Assembly (NCBI GenBank): GCA_046153875.1
Contig: JBJXFE010000042.1
Coordinates: 51,012-115,011 of the forward strand
DNA: 64,000 nt
Reading direction: 5' to 3'
From: JBJXFE01 sp046153875
GTDB lineage: Bacteria; Planctomycetota; Phycisphaerae; Phycisphaerales; UBA1924
Shown here: positions 17,007-25,185 of the stretch, piece after piece
How positions within the stretch are numbered: position 1 is the first letter of the stretch
Layout of the letters: each line of letters starts with the position of its first letter
Translations under genes and position numbers: made by a program
The notes under the pieces: generated by a model
Databases searched by the model: none
The model's input: the letters and a program-made list of their open reading frames with translations, nothing else
What the model was told of the DNA's origin: nothing

Positions 17007-17966
17007 ATGGGCTCGCGGTTCACGATCAGCCCGCCGCGGGATTTCGTGCTGGCGCGGGATTACTGCTCCTACGGGTACTTCCTGCTCTGGCCGAACCGCT
17101 GGGACCCGAAGAGCCGCGCGTTTTCACGCGTGCTGGATCTCGCCGACGGGCCCGCAACGCTCGCCGTCCGCCAGGAGGGGGACAACGGGCGGATCGGCTC
17201 CGGTCGCGGACGCGCCCTGCTCATCATGGCCGACCGCGGCCTGAACCGGGCCGAGCGGGCCGAGGCGACGCGGCTGCTCGCGCGGATGCTGCGGCTCGAT
17301 GAGGACCACGGAGTCATCCGGGGCTTTCACAAGGCCGACCCGCGCTACCGGCGCAGCGGGCGCGGGCGGCTGATGCGGTCGCCCACCATGTTCGAGGACG
17401 TCATCAAGACCGTCACGTCCTGCAACGTCACGTGGCCCAGCACGGTGACGATGAACCGACGGCTGTGCGAGGTGGTGGGGCGCGGCGGGGCGTTCCCCGA
17501 TGCGCGGCGGCTGGCCCGCGCGCGGGCCGGGACGCTGCGTGCCCGCTGCCGCGTGGGGTACCGCGACGCGCGGATCATCGAGCTCTCGCGGATGTTCGCG
17601 TCGGGCGAGCTCGACGCCGCGTGGTTCGAGGACCCGGCGACAAGCGATGACGCGGTGCACGACGCGCTGGTCGAGCTGCCCGGGATCGGCCCGTACGCGG
17701 CGGCGAACATCATGCAGTTGCTCGGGCGGTACTCGCGGCTCCCCGTGGATACGGAGACGGTGCGGCACGCGAAGCTCGTGCTGGGGTTCCGCGGGCCGAC
17801 CCGCAGGATCATGAAGGCTGTGCACCGGCACTATGCGCCGTTCGGCACGCACGCGTTCCGGAGCTACTGGCTCGAGCTCTGGGACTTCTATGAATCGAAG
17901 CGAGGCCCGGCGTGGACGTGGGACCGCGACACGACCGGCGCGACATTCACGGCGAGCCAGTTCTGA
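17007..17966 (+). CDS. HhH-GPD family DNA glycosylase-like protein
   Basis: 319 residues. The C-terminal two thirds is a helix-hairpin-helix glycosylase: VIKTVTSCNVTWPSTVTMNRRL, the hairpin LPGIGPYAAANIMQLLGR, and the catalytic Asp in PVDTET. The N-terminal part (ISPPRDFVLARDYCSYGYFLLWPN) resembles the OGG/AlkA-type N-domain. It lacks a C-terminal FeS cysteine cluster. Expected role is excision of damaged bases from DNA. It starts immediately after the stop of the amidotransferase gene, an unusual partnership for a repair enzyme. Confidence 0.85.
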   Translation: MGSRFTISPPRDFVLARDYCSYGYFLLWPNRWDPKSRAFSRVLDLADGPATLAVRQEGDNGRIGSGRGRALLIMADRGLNRAERAEATRLLARMLRLDEDHGVIRGFHKADPRYRRSGRGRLMRSPTMFEDVIKTVTSCNVTWPSTVTMNRRLCEVVGRGGAFPDARRLARARAGTLRARCRVGYRDARIIELSRMFASGELDAAWFEDPATSDDAVHDALVELPGIGPYAAANIMQLLGRYSRLPVDTETVRHAKLVLGFRGPTRRIMKAVHRHYAPFGTHAFRSYWLELWDFYESKRGPAWTWDRDTTGATFTASQF

Positions 17967-19370
17967 TCACTCCCACTTCGACGACAGGCCTTCGTACTGC
18001 TTGAGCCCGTCGTCCCAACCCGCCTTCCACATGAGAAAGAAGCGGTAGCGACGGATGGATTCGGGGCTCAGATTGTGTCCCTGCGCCTGGGCGAAGAACT
18101 TCGGGATCGCGTCGCCCAACTCCGGCGGCAGGCCTTCGACGAGGAAGCAGCTGGGCAGCACCCGGACGACAGTCTCGAACGTCTGCTTCGGCGGCACGCC
18201 GCGGAACCATGTCTGGGTGAGTTCCACGGAAGCTTCGGCGTGCTTCGCTGCAATGTCGTCGTAACCGAGCTCCTTGAAATAGGCCTCGACAGGCGCGACG
18301 CCGCGGAAGTCCTCGCGGATGGCGACGAGGTGACCCAGCCACGGTCCGCCGTCGAGCCTGATCGCGTCGCGCGACGCGACCTGCTTCCGCAGAACCTCGA
18401 CGTGCCCCGCGGCTTCCGCTTCGACGCGCCGCAGGAGCGCGATCGCTTCGGTCTCGGCTTCGCCGCCCGCGCCGAGAGCAAACGGCGCGGGCCCCTGCCC
18501 GCGGAACCGCGTGAGGATCGCCGCGCCACCCGAGAACCACGGGGGCGAGCGGCGGCCGGTTTCGTCGGCGGGACGGGGCGCGAGAATGGCGCGCGCGGCG
18601 GAGAGCGCCTCGGCGGGGTCTGAGGTGGTCATGCCGATGCACCAGTCGATCGCGTCGCTCGCGCCGGCGGGGTCGGGGCGCTGGTCCCATCCCTGCCGGC
18701 GGCGCAGCGCCGCCATGGGGTGGCCCAGGGCGGCGTAGCCGTCGCGCAGCTTGACGGACTGGGCGTAGGGCGCGCCCGGGTCGGCGGTGCCGTGCAGGAT
18801 CACGACGGGGATGCGCCTGGTTTCTTCCGTCAGGCGCGACCCGAGCCACCCACCGCCTGAAGCGGCGGCCACACCGTCCACGGAGGCCGGCTTGTCGGCG
18901 GCGACGTGGAGCGCGAAGAAGCCACCCTGGCCGTGGCCGTACACCAGCACGCGGCGCGCGGGGAAGGCCTTGCGCACCTCGTCGAGGAACGCGGCGAAAG
19001 CGGCGACGTCCGCGTCGCGGGCGAGGAAGAGGCGTGTGTCCTCGGGGCCTTTGGAGGTGCCGTCCACGCCGATCACGATGTCGCGCGGGCGGAACTCAGC
19101 GGGCTTGAAGTGCTCGGCGGCCCAGCGGTAGTCGTTGCCCGCGGAGTGGCAGATGACGATCACGTCGCGCTTGTCACCGAGCTTGATGGCCGCGTCGCCG
19201 CCGGGCAGAACCCACGTGTACCGCAGCCCGCCCGCGCTGGTCCAGGCCCAGGCCTTGCCCGGATCGGCGTCGAACCGGGGTTCCAGCCGCGGCGGATCTT
19301 CAGCGGTGGCCCGCCCGCAGAGCAGCAGAACGGCACAGCAGCAGAGCAGCAGATCGCGTGCGCTGGACAC
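17967..19370 (-). CDS. Exported alpha/beta-hydrolase-fold protein with Gly at the nucleophile position
   Basis: 467 residues from GTG 19370. Residues 1-25 form a signal peptide (MSSARDLLLCCCAVLLLCGR). An alpha/beta-hydrolase core follows: VIVICHSAGNDYRWA, VLVYGHGQGGFFALHVAA and VVILHGTADPGAPY. The nucleophile elbow reads G-H-G-Q-G, so the usual Ser is Gly and the domain may be non-catalytic. A further roughly 200 residues (helical, with TFETVVRVLPSCFLVEGL) have no match I recognise. The start is supported by TATGCT at 19376-19381, 5 nt before GTG; longer in-frame starts would run into the neighbouring SDR gene. Confidence 0.75.
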   Translation of the reverse strand: MSSARDLLLCCCAVLLLCGRATAEDPPRLEPRFDADPGKAWAWTSAGGLRYTWVLPGGDAAIKLGDKRDVIVICHSAGNDYRWAAEHFKPAEFRPRDIVIGVDGTSKGPEDTRLFLARDADVAAFAAFLDEVRKAFPARRVLVYGHGQGGFFALHVAADKPASVDGVAAASGGGWLGSRLTEETRRIPVVILHGTADPGAPYAQSVKLRDGYAALGHPMAALRRRQGWDQRPDPAGASDAIDWCIGMTTSDPAEALSAARAILAPRPADETGRRSPPWFSGGAAILTRFRGQGPAPFALGAGGEAETEAIALLRRVEAEAAGHVEVLRKQVASRDAIRLDGGPWLGHLVAIREDFRGVAPVEAYFKELGYDDIAAKHAEASVELTQTWFRGVPPKQTFETVVRVLPSCFLVEGLPPELGDAIPKFFAQAQGHNLSPESIRRYRFFLMWKAGWDDGLKQYEGLSSKWE

Positions 19371-19375
19371 GCCGG

Positions 19376-19381
19376 AGCATA
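19376..19381 (-). promoter_or_regulatory. -10 box TATGCT deciding the GTG start of the hydrolase-like gene
   Basis: TATGCT lies 5 nt before GTG 19370 on the minus strand without any Shine-Dalgarno; this favours the GTG over upstream in-frame starts. Confidence 0.5.
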
Positions 19382-19401
19382 CCGCGCAGCCCGGCGTCGG
19401 C

Positions 19402-20163
19402 TCAGCGCAGCCCTCCCGCGACACGCCACGTCTCGCCCGTGATCCACCCGGAATCGGCGGATGCGAGGAACACGGCGGCGGGTGCAACATCCTCGACCTG
19501 CCCGATGCGTCCCAGGGGCGTCTGGGCCTCCAGTTGATCGCGGAACTCGCCCTTGTTGAAGCCTCCCGCCCGCACACCCTCGGTCTCCACCATTCCGGGG
19601 TTGATGGAGTTCACGCGGATGCCGCGCGGGTCCAGCTCCTTCGCGAGGGTCCGGGTCACCGCGTCCACGGCGCCCTTCGTCGCGGTGTACACCACGGTGT
19701 GCGGCGGGGTGATGCTGCTCGCCGTCGATCCGATGTTGATGATGCTGCCACCGGTGGCGTCAAAGTACCGCAGCGCCTCCTTGCAGGCGAGGATCAGGCC
19801 CAGGACGTTCAGGTCGAAGTGCTTTCGGAAGTGCTCCTCGGTGACCTCCGCCAGCGGCGCGAACTCGTAGACCCCGGCGTTGTTCACCAGGATATCGAGC
19901 CGGCCGAAGGCTCTCTTCGTTTCGGCGAACAGGCGCTCGATGTCGGCCTTGCGGGCGACGTTGGCCTGCACCGCGACCGCCTGGCCTCCCTTGCCGACGA
20001 TCGCCTTTACGACGCGGTCCGCCCCTTCCTTGCTTGAGGCGTAGTTCACGACCACGGACGCACCCTCGGCCGCGAGATGTTCGGCGATGGAGGCCCCGAT
20101 TCCCTTGGACGCGCCGGTGACTACAGCGACCTTCCCCGCGAGTTTCTTCATGCTGCTGGCCAT
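19402..20163 (-). CDS. SDR family NAD(P)-dependent oxidoreductase
   Basis: 253-residue classical short-chain dehydrogenase. The cofactor motif is VTGASKGIGASIAEHL, with NNAG at about residue 92, catalytic Ser in INIGSTASS and the YxxxK pair in VYTATKGAV. This resembles 3-oxoacyl-ACP reductase/glucose dehydrogenase-like members; substrate unknown. AGGAG at 20172-20176 with an 8-nt spacer selects ATG 20163 over upstream ATG codons. It is divergently transcribed from an HxlR regulator, a common arrangement in which the regulator controls the oxidoreductase. Confidence 0.92.
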   Translation of the reverse strand: MASSMKKLAGKVAVVTGASKGIGASIAEHLAAEGASVVVNYASSKEGADRVVKAIVGKGGQAVAVQANVARKADIERLFAETKRAFGRLDILVNNAGVYEFAPLAEVTEEHFRKHFDLNVLGLILACKEALRYFDATGGSIINIGSTASSITPPHTVVYTATKGAVDAVTRTLAKELDPRGIRVNSINPGMVETEGVRAGGFNKGEFRDQLEAQTPLGRIGQVEDVAPAAVFLASADSGWITGETWRVAGGLR

Positions 20164-20302
20164 AGGACGTTCTCCTTGCTTGAACCGGTTGACAAGAGGC
20201 GACATCAGCCGCCCGGTCAAGAACGCACCGGGGTGTGCGGTGGTTACCCCCGGGAAACCGCTGCCACGGGATCGAAAGGAAGGTCACCCTACAGTTCCGC
20301 CG

Positions 20303-20725
20303 ATGCTCCGGACCAAAGCCGCTCCTCTTCGGCTGGTGAGGCCCGATCCCGCCGTACACGGCGTGAACGGGCTGCCCGTTGCGCTGAAGCCGCGACCGGT
20401 GTACCGGGCGCGGTGCCCGGCCCAGCGTGCGCTGGAGGTCATTGCCAGCAAGTGGGCGGTGTTGATCCTGCACCGGCTGCAGGGAGGCCCGGTCCGGTTC
20501 AACGCGTTGCAGCGCGAAATCGGCGGGATCTCGCCGAAGGTGCTCAGCCAGCAACTCCGCGGGCTGGAGCGGCACGGCCTGGTGTCGCGCAGGGTGAAGT
20601 CCACCGTACCCCCGAGCGTGGACTACGCCCTCACGGAGTCGGGGCGCGAGCTCAAGACCGCGATGAAAGCGCTCTGCGAGTGGGCCGATCGCTACGCACC
20701 GGAATCTGCAACGGCGAGCGCGTGA
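20303..20725 (+). CDS. HxlR-family transcriptional regulator
   Basis: 140 residues, winged helix with the full HxlR signature: CPAQRALEVIASKWAVLILH, GGPVRFNALQREIGGISPKV, then LSQQLRGLERHGLV and VPPSVDYALTESGREL. HxlR proteins respond to small electrophiles or other signals and often regulate an adjacent oxidoreductase, here the divergent SDR gene. TACAGT at 20290-20295 is 7 nt before the ATG, so the transcript may be leaderless. The 139-base intergenic region holds an imperfect palindrome, GCGGTGGTT-ACCCCCGGG-AAACCGC (20238-20262), that could be the operator. Confidence 0.9.
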   Translation: MLRTKAAPLRLVRPDPAVHGVNGLPVALKPRPVYRARCPAQRALEVIASKWAVLILHRLQGGPVRFNALQREIGGISPKVLSQQLRGLERHGLVSRRVKSTVPPSVDYALTESGRELKTAMKALCEWADRYAPESATASA

Positions 20726-20747
20726 TTCGTCATGAGCGGGCGCGGTT

Positions 20748-21977
20748 TCAGCGCACGACCCGCTGCCGCGCCGCGTGGCGCAGCGCGATCAGCGAGTATG
20801 CCGTGATGAGCGTCGGGTTGTTCTCCATCCAGCGGTCGTCGACGCTCTTGAATGAACCATCCTCGTTCTGGAGCTCGGCGAGGCGGTCGATGAGGTCGTT
20901 GGCCCAGTCACGGGTCTCGACGCTGCCGGGCTTGCCCTCGGGCGCGGCCCGATCCTGCGGCAGCGTGTCGATCGTCGGCGCGCCCCAGGCGTCGAGGGCA
21001 CGGGCGAAGGTGACGAAGTAGTAATACATCCCGTCCGTGCCGGCGCCGGGGTTTTCCTGCACGGTGTAGTTGCGGCGGATCCAGTCGTAGGCGGCCGTGA
21101 CACGAACGTCGTCCTTCGGGAGTTGGGCGTAGACGTAGCTCTTGAACCCGGCGTAGGTCATCGAGCCGTAGGCCCGCAGACGACTGACCTTCGTGCCGTC
21201 GTCGAGCGTTTCCTCGACCATCGCCCCCGCCTGTGACTGCCCGCCGCTCCCCTTCTCGCCCGTCTCCGCCGTCGCGTAGATGAAGCCGCCCTGGCGCGAT
21301 CCGTCGGCGTACGGCTGGTCGTTCACGGCGTCGTACATCTGGAGGCGCTGGATGAACACGACGGCCCGCTGGACCGCGGGGTCGGTGCTCTCGACGCCCG
21401 AGTCCTGGAGCGCCTGCAGGAAGAACTGGAGGTTGGAAAGGTCCGGCCGCCCGTGCCGCCCATACCCCACGCCGCCGTAGAACGGGTGGTCCTTCTCGAC
21501 GCGCCCCGTCTCCTTGGCGAACTGGCCGTCGACGGCCGCGCCCTCGCCGAACTGGAGCGAGCGGAGGAACTCCTGCGCGGGCTTGATGGCGGCCTTCGCC
21601 TCGGGTGTGTTCACGCGGGCGAGCGCGGAGAGGCTGATCGAGGTGTTGTACCCGGGCAGGACGCGGTCGTAGATGCCGCCGTCGCTCTGGCGGTAACTGA
21701 GGATGAACGCGACGCCGCGGGCGATGGCGGGGTCCTTCACGGGGTCGGCGGCGGGGTCGAGGAGCATGCCGTTGAGAATGAGCCCGGTGATCGCGGGGTA
21801 GACGGGCCCTTCGGGCGGGATCGCCCAACCGCCGGTCTTGGCGTCCTGCTGCGTGCGCAGCCACGCCTGGGCCTTGTCGATCATCGCCGCGGCTTTCGCC
21901 TGGTGCTCGGCGTCGATGGCGAGCGCGGGCATGGCCGAGAGCGCCAGAGCGCCGACGAGGCAAGGAATCCGCTTCAT
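20748..21977 (-). CDS. Secreted alpha/alpha-toroid (prenyltransferase/squalene-cyclase-like) protein
   Basis: 409 residues with a Sec signal peptide (CLVGALALSAMPALA). Repeated helix pairs carry the toroid turns: AWLRTQQDAKTGGWAIP, FILSYRQSDGGIYDR, RDWANDLIDRLAELQNEDGSF, and a Gly/Tyr-rich central part. Like the protein at 15052-16227 it has the overall alpha6/alpha6 barrel plan but no evident DxDD motif. Such exported proteins are frequent in planctomycetes; their substrate is unknown. GAGAGGA about 9 nt before the ATG is a good ribosome site, so this gene is not leaderless. Faces the HxlR gene tail to tail. Confidence 0.75.
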   Translation of the reverse strand: MKRIPCLVGALALSAMPALAIDAEHQAKAAAMIDKAQAWLRTQQDAKTGGWAIPPEGPVYPAITGLILNGMLLDPAADPVKDPAIARGVAFILSYRQSDGGIYDRVLPGYNTSISLSALARVNTPEAKAAIKPAQEFLRSLQFGEGAAVDGQFAKETGRVEKDHPFYGGVGYGRHGRPDLSNLQFFLQALQDSGVESTDPAVQRAVVFIQRLQMYDAVNDQPYADGSRQGGFIYATAETGEKGSGGQSQAGAMVEETLDDGTKVSRLRAYGSMTYAGFKSYVYAQLPKDDVRVTAAYDWIRRNYTVQENPGAGTDGMYYYFVTFARALDAWGAPTIDTLPQDRAAPEGKPGSVETRDWANDLIDRLAELQNEDGSFKSVDDRWMENNPTLITAYSLIALRHAARQRVVR

Positions 21978-22031
21978 GGACGTGGTCCTCTCCAGACGTG
22001 CGGTTGATCCGACCGGAAGTCTATGGGGCGA

Positions 22032-23516
22032 TCAGTGCGTTGCCGCCCGCGAAGACCTCGAGTGCTCCAGCATCCCCGCGATCCGCAGCAGCCGCCCTTC
22101 CTCCCACGCGGGGCCGACCAGTTGCAGGCCCACCGGCAACCGCGACCCGTCCACTTCGGCGAACCCGCCGGGGATCGTAATCGCGGGCAGCCCGGCCAGG
22201 TTCACGCCGACGGTGTAGACGTCCTCGAGGTACATGGCGAGCGGGTCGCTGGTCTTTTCGCCGAGTCTGAACGCCGGAGCGGGCGACGACGGCAGGAGGA
22301 GCGCGGCACAGCCGGCGGCGAAGGCCGCGTCGTAGTCACCCTTGATCGTGCGTCGCACCTTCAGCGCGGTTGCGTAGTACTGGTCGTAGTACCCGCTGGA
22401 AAGCACGTACGTGCCGAGCATGATTCGGCGCTGCACCTCCGCCCCGAACCCCTCGGCCCGTGAACGGGAATACATGGCTTCCAGGTCTTGCGGCGTGGAG
22501 TGCTTCGCGCGGCGGCCGAAACGCACGCCGTCGTACCGTGCGAGGTTCGAGGACGCTTCCGCGGACGCCACGACGTAGTAGGCCGCTATGCCCTCCGCCG
22601 CGTGCGGCAAATCCACGTCGATAACGCGCGCTCCAAGGGCGGTGAAGGCCTTCCGAGCCGCGTCGAGAGCCGCGGCCACGGCGAGGTGGTTCGCGGAGTT
22701 GACGGCCTGGCGCGGCACGCCGATGACGAGGCCCGCTGCGGCGGGCGGGGCGGCGTTGTCGAGCCCGCGTGTGAAATCCTCGGCGGGCCGATCCGCCGAG
22801 GTCGCGTCGAGCGGGTCGATCCCGGCCATGACGCCGAGCGCGAGTGCGGCGTCGTCCACCGTCCTCGTCAAGGGGCCGATCTGGTCGAGGCTCGAAGCGA
22901 AGGCGATAAGCCCGTAGCGGGAGACGCGGCCGTAGGTCGGCTTGAGGCCGACGACGCCGCAGTGACCCGCGGGCTGGCGGATCGACCCGCCCGTGTCTGA
23001 GCCGAGCGTGATCGGGACGATGCCGGCGGCGACGGCGGCGGCCGAACCTGAGGACGAACCGCCGGGGACGCGCGTCGCGTCCCACGGGTTGCGCGTAGGG
23101 CCGAAGGCGGAGTTCTCGCCGCTGGAGCCCATGGCGAACTCATCGCAGTTGGTCTTGCCGATGACGATCGCGCCCGCGTCGAGCAGGCGCTGGACCGCCG
23201 CCGCGGTGAACGGGGATTCGTAGTTTTCAAGGATGCGGCTCGCCGCGGTGGTGCGGCCCCACGCCAGGCAGAGGTTGTCCTTGAGGGCGATGGGGACGCC
23301 GGCGAGCGGGCCGACGGTGTCGCCGCGCGCGATGCGGGCGTCGATCGCGCGGGCGTGATCGACGGCCTCGGCATGAAAGACCTGGAGGAAGGCATGCAGC
23401 TTCGGGTCGGAGGCGTCGAGGCGGGCGAGCACGGCCCGGGTGACTTCTTCGGCGGATACGGTGCGCGCCCGCACCGCGCCGGCGATCTCCCGTGCTGTGG
23501 CCGTCTCGTGCTTCAT
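22032..23516 (-). CDS. gatA: Aspartyl/glutamyl-tRNA amidotransferase subunit A
   Basis: Glutaminase/amidase subunit of GatCAB, which converts Glu-tRNA(Gln) or Asp-tRNA(Asn) to the amide. 494 residues, the family length. Amidase signature: catalytic Lys in VPIALKDN, the Ser-rich GGSSSGSAAAVAAG and the nucleophile region LGSDTGGSIRQPA; KTNCDEFAMGSS is typical of GatA rather than other amidases. ATG 23516 overlaps the stop of the GNAT gene by 4 nt (ATGA), so it is the last gene of gatC-GNAT-gatA. gatB is not in the window. Confidence 0.95.
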   Translation of the reverse strand: MKHETATAREIAGAVRARTVSAEEVTRAVLARLDASDPKLHAFLQVFHAEAVDHARAIDARIARGDTVGPLAGVPIALKDNLCLAWGRTTAASRILENYESPFTAAAVQRLLDAGAIVIGKTNCDEFAMGSSGENSAFGPTRNPWDATRVPGGSSSGSAAAVAAGIVPITLGSDTGGSIRQPAGHCGVVGLKPTYGRVSRYGLIAFASSLDQIGPLTRTVDDAALALGVMAGIDPLDATSADRPAEDFTRGLDNAAPPAAAGLVIGVPRQAVNSANHLAVAAALDAARKAFTALGARVIDVDLPHAAEGIAAYYVVASAEASSNLARYDGVRFGRRAKHSTPQDLEAMYSRSRAEGFGAEVQRRIMLGTYVLSSGYYDQYYATALKVRRTIKGDYDAAFAAGCAALLLPSSPAPAFRLGEKTSDPLAMYLEDVYTVGVNLAGLPAITIPGGFAEVDGSRLPVGLQLVGPAWEEGRLLRIAGMLEHSRSSRAATH

Positions 23517-24004
23517 CTGTTGATCTGCTGCTCTGCTGCTCTGGCGCTCTGCGCACGCCGGTACACGTCCGGGTCGCGGACCTGCATGATGTTCTCCGGG
23601 TGGTCGACGGGAGTGAACCCGAACTGCTTGTAGAGTCCGTGGGCGTCGCGGGTGATGAGCATCCAGCGGCGCAGGCTCTGGAGCGCCGGGTGAGCCCGGA
23701 CCCGTTCGATGAGCAGTTTGGAGAGGCCGCGCCCGCGGTACGGTTCGAGCACGTAGACGTCGCAGAGGTACGCGAAGGTGGCGCGGTCGGAGATGACGCG
23801 GGCGAAGCCGACCTGGGCGTGCGCGCGTGCGACCTCGTAGACGCCGAAGCACAGCGAGTGCGCGATCGATCGGCGTACGACTTCCGGCGGGATGCCCTGA
23901 GCCCAATAGCTGCGCGTCAAGTAGGCGTGGACCGCCGCGGAGTCGATCCGGGCGGGATCGTCGCTGACGAGGAAGCCGTCGCGCGTGGTCTCGAAGGGCG
24001 TCAC
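23513..24004 (-). CDS. GNAT family N-acetyltransferase embedded in the gat operon
   Basis: 163 residues. Acetyl-CoA binding motif YVLEPYRGRGLSKLLIERV, preceded by the beta4 strand FAYLCDVYV and followed by the GLYKQFGFTPVDHPENIM end typical of this GNAT subgroup. GTG 24004 overlaps the gatC stop (GTGA) and its own stop overlaps gatA's ATG (ATGA), so all three are translationally coupled. The last residues (SARAAEQQINR) are encoded by a CTG/CTC-rich 19-mer that also occurs at 19337-19355. The acceptor substrate is unknown; position suggests a link to tRNA or amino-acid acylation, but that is inference. Confidence 0.88.
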   Translation of the reverse strand: MTPFETTRDGFLVSDDPARIDSAAVHAYLTRSYWAQGIPPEVVRRSIAHSLCFGVYEVARAHAQVGFARVISDRATFAYLCDVYVLEPYRGRGLSKLLIERVRAHPALQSLRRWMLITRDAHGLYKQFGFTPVDHPENIMQVRDPDVYRRAQSARAAEQQINR

Positions 24005-24327
24005 GCCCCGCCGTCCCCCATGACTCGGGGTACCTTGACGAACGGCGGGAGGGACTCGGGGGCCATCTTCATGAGCGTTTGCGTGGGGAGCGTCTGCCCG
24101 GGCGCGTCGTCGTCGAGGCGGTTGGTCGCGTCGCCGACGTGGACGAGGGGCTCGATGGCCGCTCCCCCCGGCCCGGTCAGGTCCACCTTCCGCAGGCGTT
24201 CGACGTACTTCAGCACGGCCGCGAGTTGCCCGCGGTACACCTCGACCTGGTCGTCGGTGAGCGCGAGGCGGCTGAGTTTCGCCACCTTTCGAACCTCGCT
24301 CGCCGACAGCGCTGCCGCCTCGCCCAT
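24001..24327 (-). CDS. gatC: Aspartyl/glutamyl-tRNA amidotransferase subunit C
   Basis: Small subunit that holds GatA and GatB together; 108 residues, near the usual 95-100. The N-terminal VRKVAKLSRLALTDDQVEVY and the LAAVLKYVERLRKVDL helix are diagnostic, followed by the extended belt with DATNRLDDD. TACACT at 24334-24339 lies 6 nt before the ATG with no Shine-Dalgarno, a strong candidate for a leaderless promoter driving the three-gene operon. First gene of gatC-GNAT-gatA. Confidence 0.93.
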   Translation of the reverse strand: MGEAAALSASEVRKVAKLSRLALTDDQVEVYRGQLAAVLKYVERLRKVDLTGPGGAAIEPLVHVGDATNRLDDDAPGQTLPTQTLMKMAPESLPPFVKVPRVMGDGGA

Positions 24328-24456
24328 GCAGCAAGTGTACGAGAAACACCCGCGCGCGAACCACGCGGCACATGCAGAGTCCTCATCGCAGGAAACCGCG
24401 GACGGACTGTTGCCGTATCACCCATCGGAGCCGGTTCCGGCTTCGGAGGCCCGTTC

Positions 24457-25185
24457 GTGGCCCACGGCAACTCGAAAACTGACGCATCGACCCTTGGCCG
24501 ATTCCTCGCCACCCTCCGGACTCCGGCGGCGGCGACGATTCTGGGCCTATCCCTGCTCCTGCGCGGTTGCACGCTGCCGGAAGGCTCGACCGTCGGTGAA
24601 ATCATGGACGCGGGCTTCTGGGGTTGCACCAGGTGCCGATGGTTGCCGACCGCGGAAGTCGAGCGCACGCCCACGGGCCTCCGCGCCGTGAGCCCCGCGG
24701 ACGCCTCGGGCGCGAGCGTCGCGACGGCGTGCTACTCCCATCACCGCGGTCGGCGGGGCTTCTGGGCGCCGACCCGAGAGATTGAAAGTCACACGCTGCG
24801 AATCTGGGCCGCGACAACGCTCACCGCCGATGAGGAATCGGCGGTTCGTGCCGCGTTCTGCGATTACCTCATCACCGCTGACGACGGCCGATGGGCCGAC
24901 CACGTCCCCATGATCAGCTCGGGCGACACAGTTCAGACCCGCGTTCTGTGGTCCGGGATCATCGAGGACTTTCTCGTCGCATGCCTTGTGGTCGGCATCG
25001 CCTATTCGCTCCGTTCGGCGCAGGAGTGGCCCGCCATGGCCGCACGCCGGCGCGACCACCGCCGATGGGACCTCGCTCACGGACGGTGCCCGAGTTGCGG
25101 ATATGAACTCTGCGGACTCCCGGGGCGATGCTGCCCGGAATGCGGGGAGACATGGCTGGCCGATGAGGTCACAATAGTGCCGTGA
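24457..25185 (+). CDS. Membrane protein with C-terminal zinc ribbon (first of a tandem pair)
   Basis: 242 residues from GTG 24457, chosen because GGAGG (24445-24449) precedes it by 7 nt. One hydrophobic segment lies near residues 20-40 (AAATILGLSLLLRG) and another near 170-190 (IIEDFLVACLVVGIAYSL). The C-terminus is a four-cysteine ribbon: CPSCGYELCGLPGRCCPECGE. That CPxCGYxLxGLPxxxCPECG tail is widespread in planctomycete proteins but its function is not known to me. The middle part is soluble. The stop overlaps the start of the next gene by 4 nt (GTGA), and that gene has the same layout. Confidence 0.7.
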   Translation: MAHGNSKTDASTLGRFLATLRTPAAATILGLSLLLRGCTLPEGSTVGEIMDAGFWGCTRCRWLPTAEVERTPTGLRAVSPADASGASVATACYSHHRGRRGFWAPTREIESHTLRIWAATTLTADEESAVRAAFCDYLITADDGRWADHVPMISSGDTVQTRVLWSGIIEDFLVACLVVGIAYSLRSAQEWPAMAARRRDHRRWDLAHGRCPSCGYELCGLPGRCCPECGETWLADEVTIVP

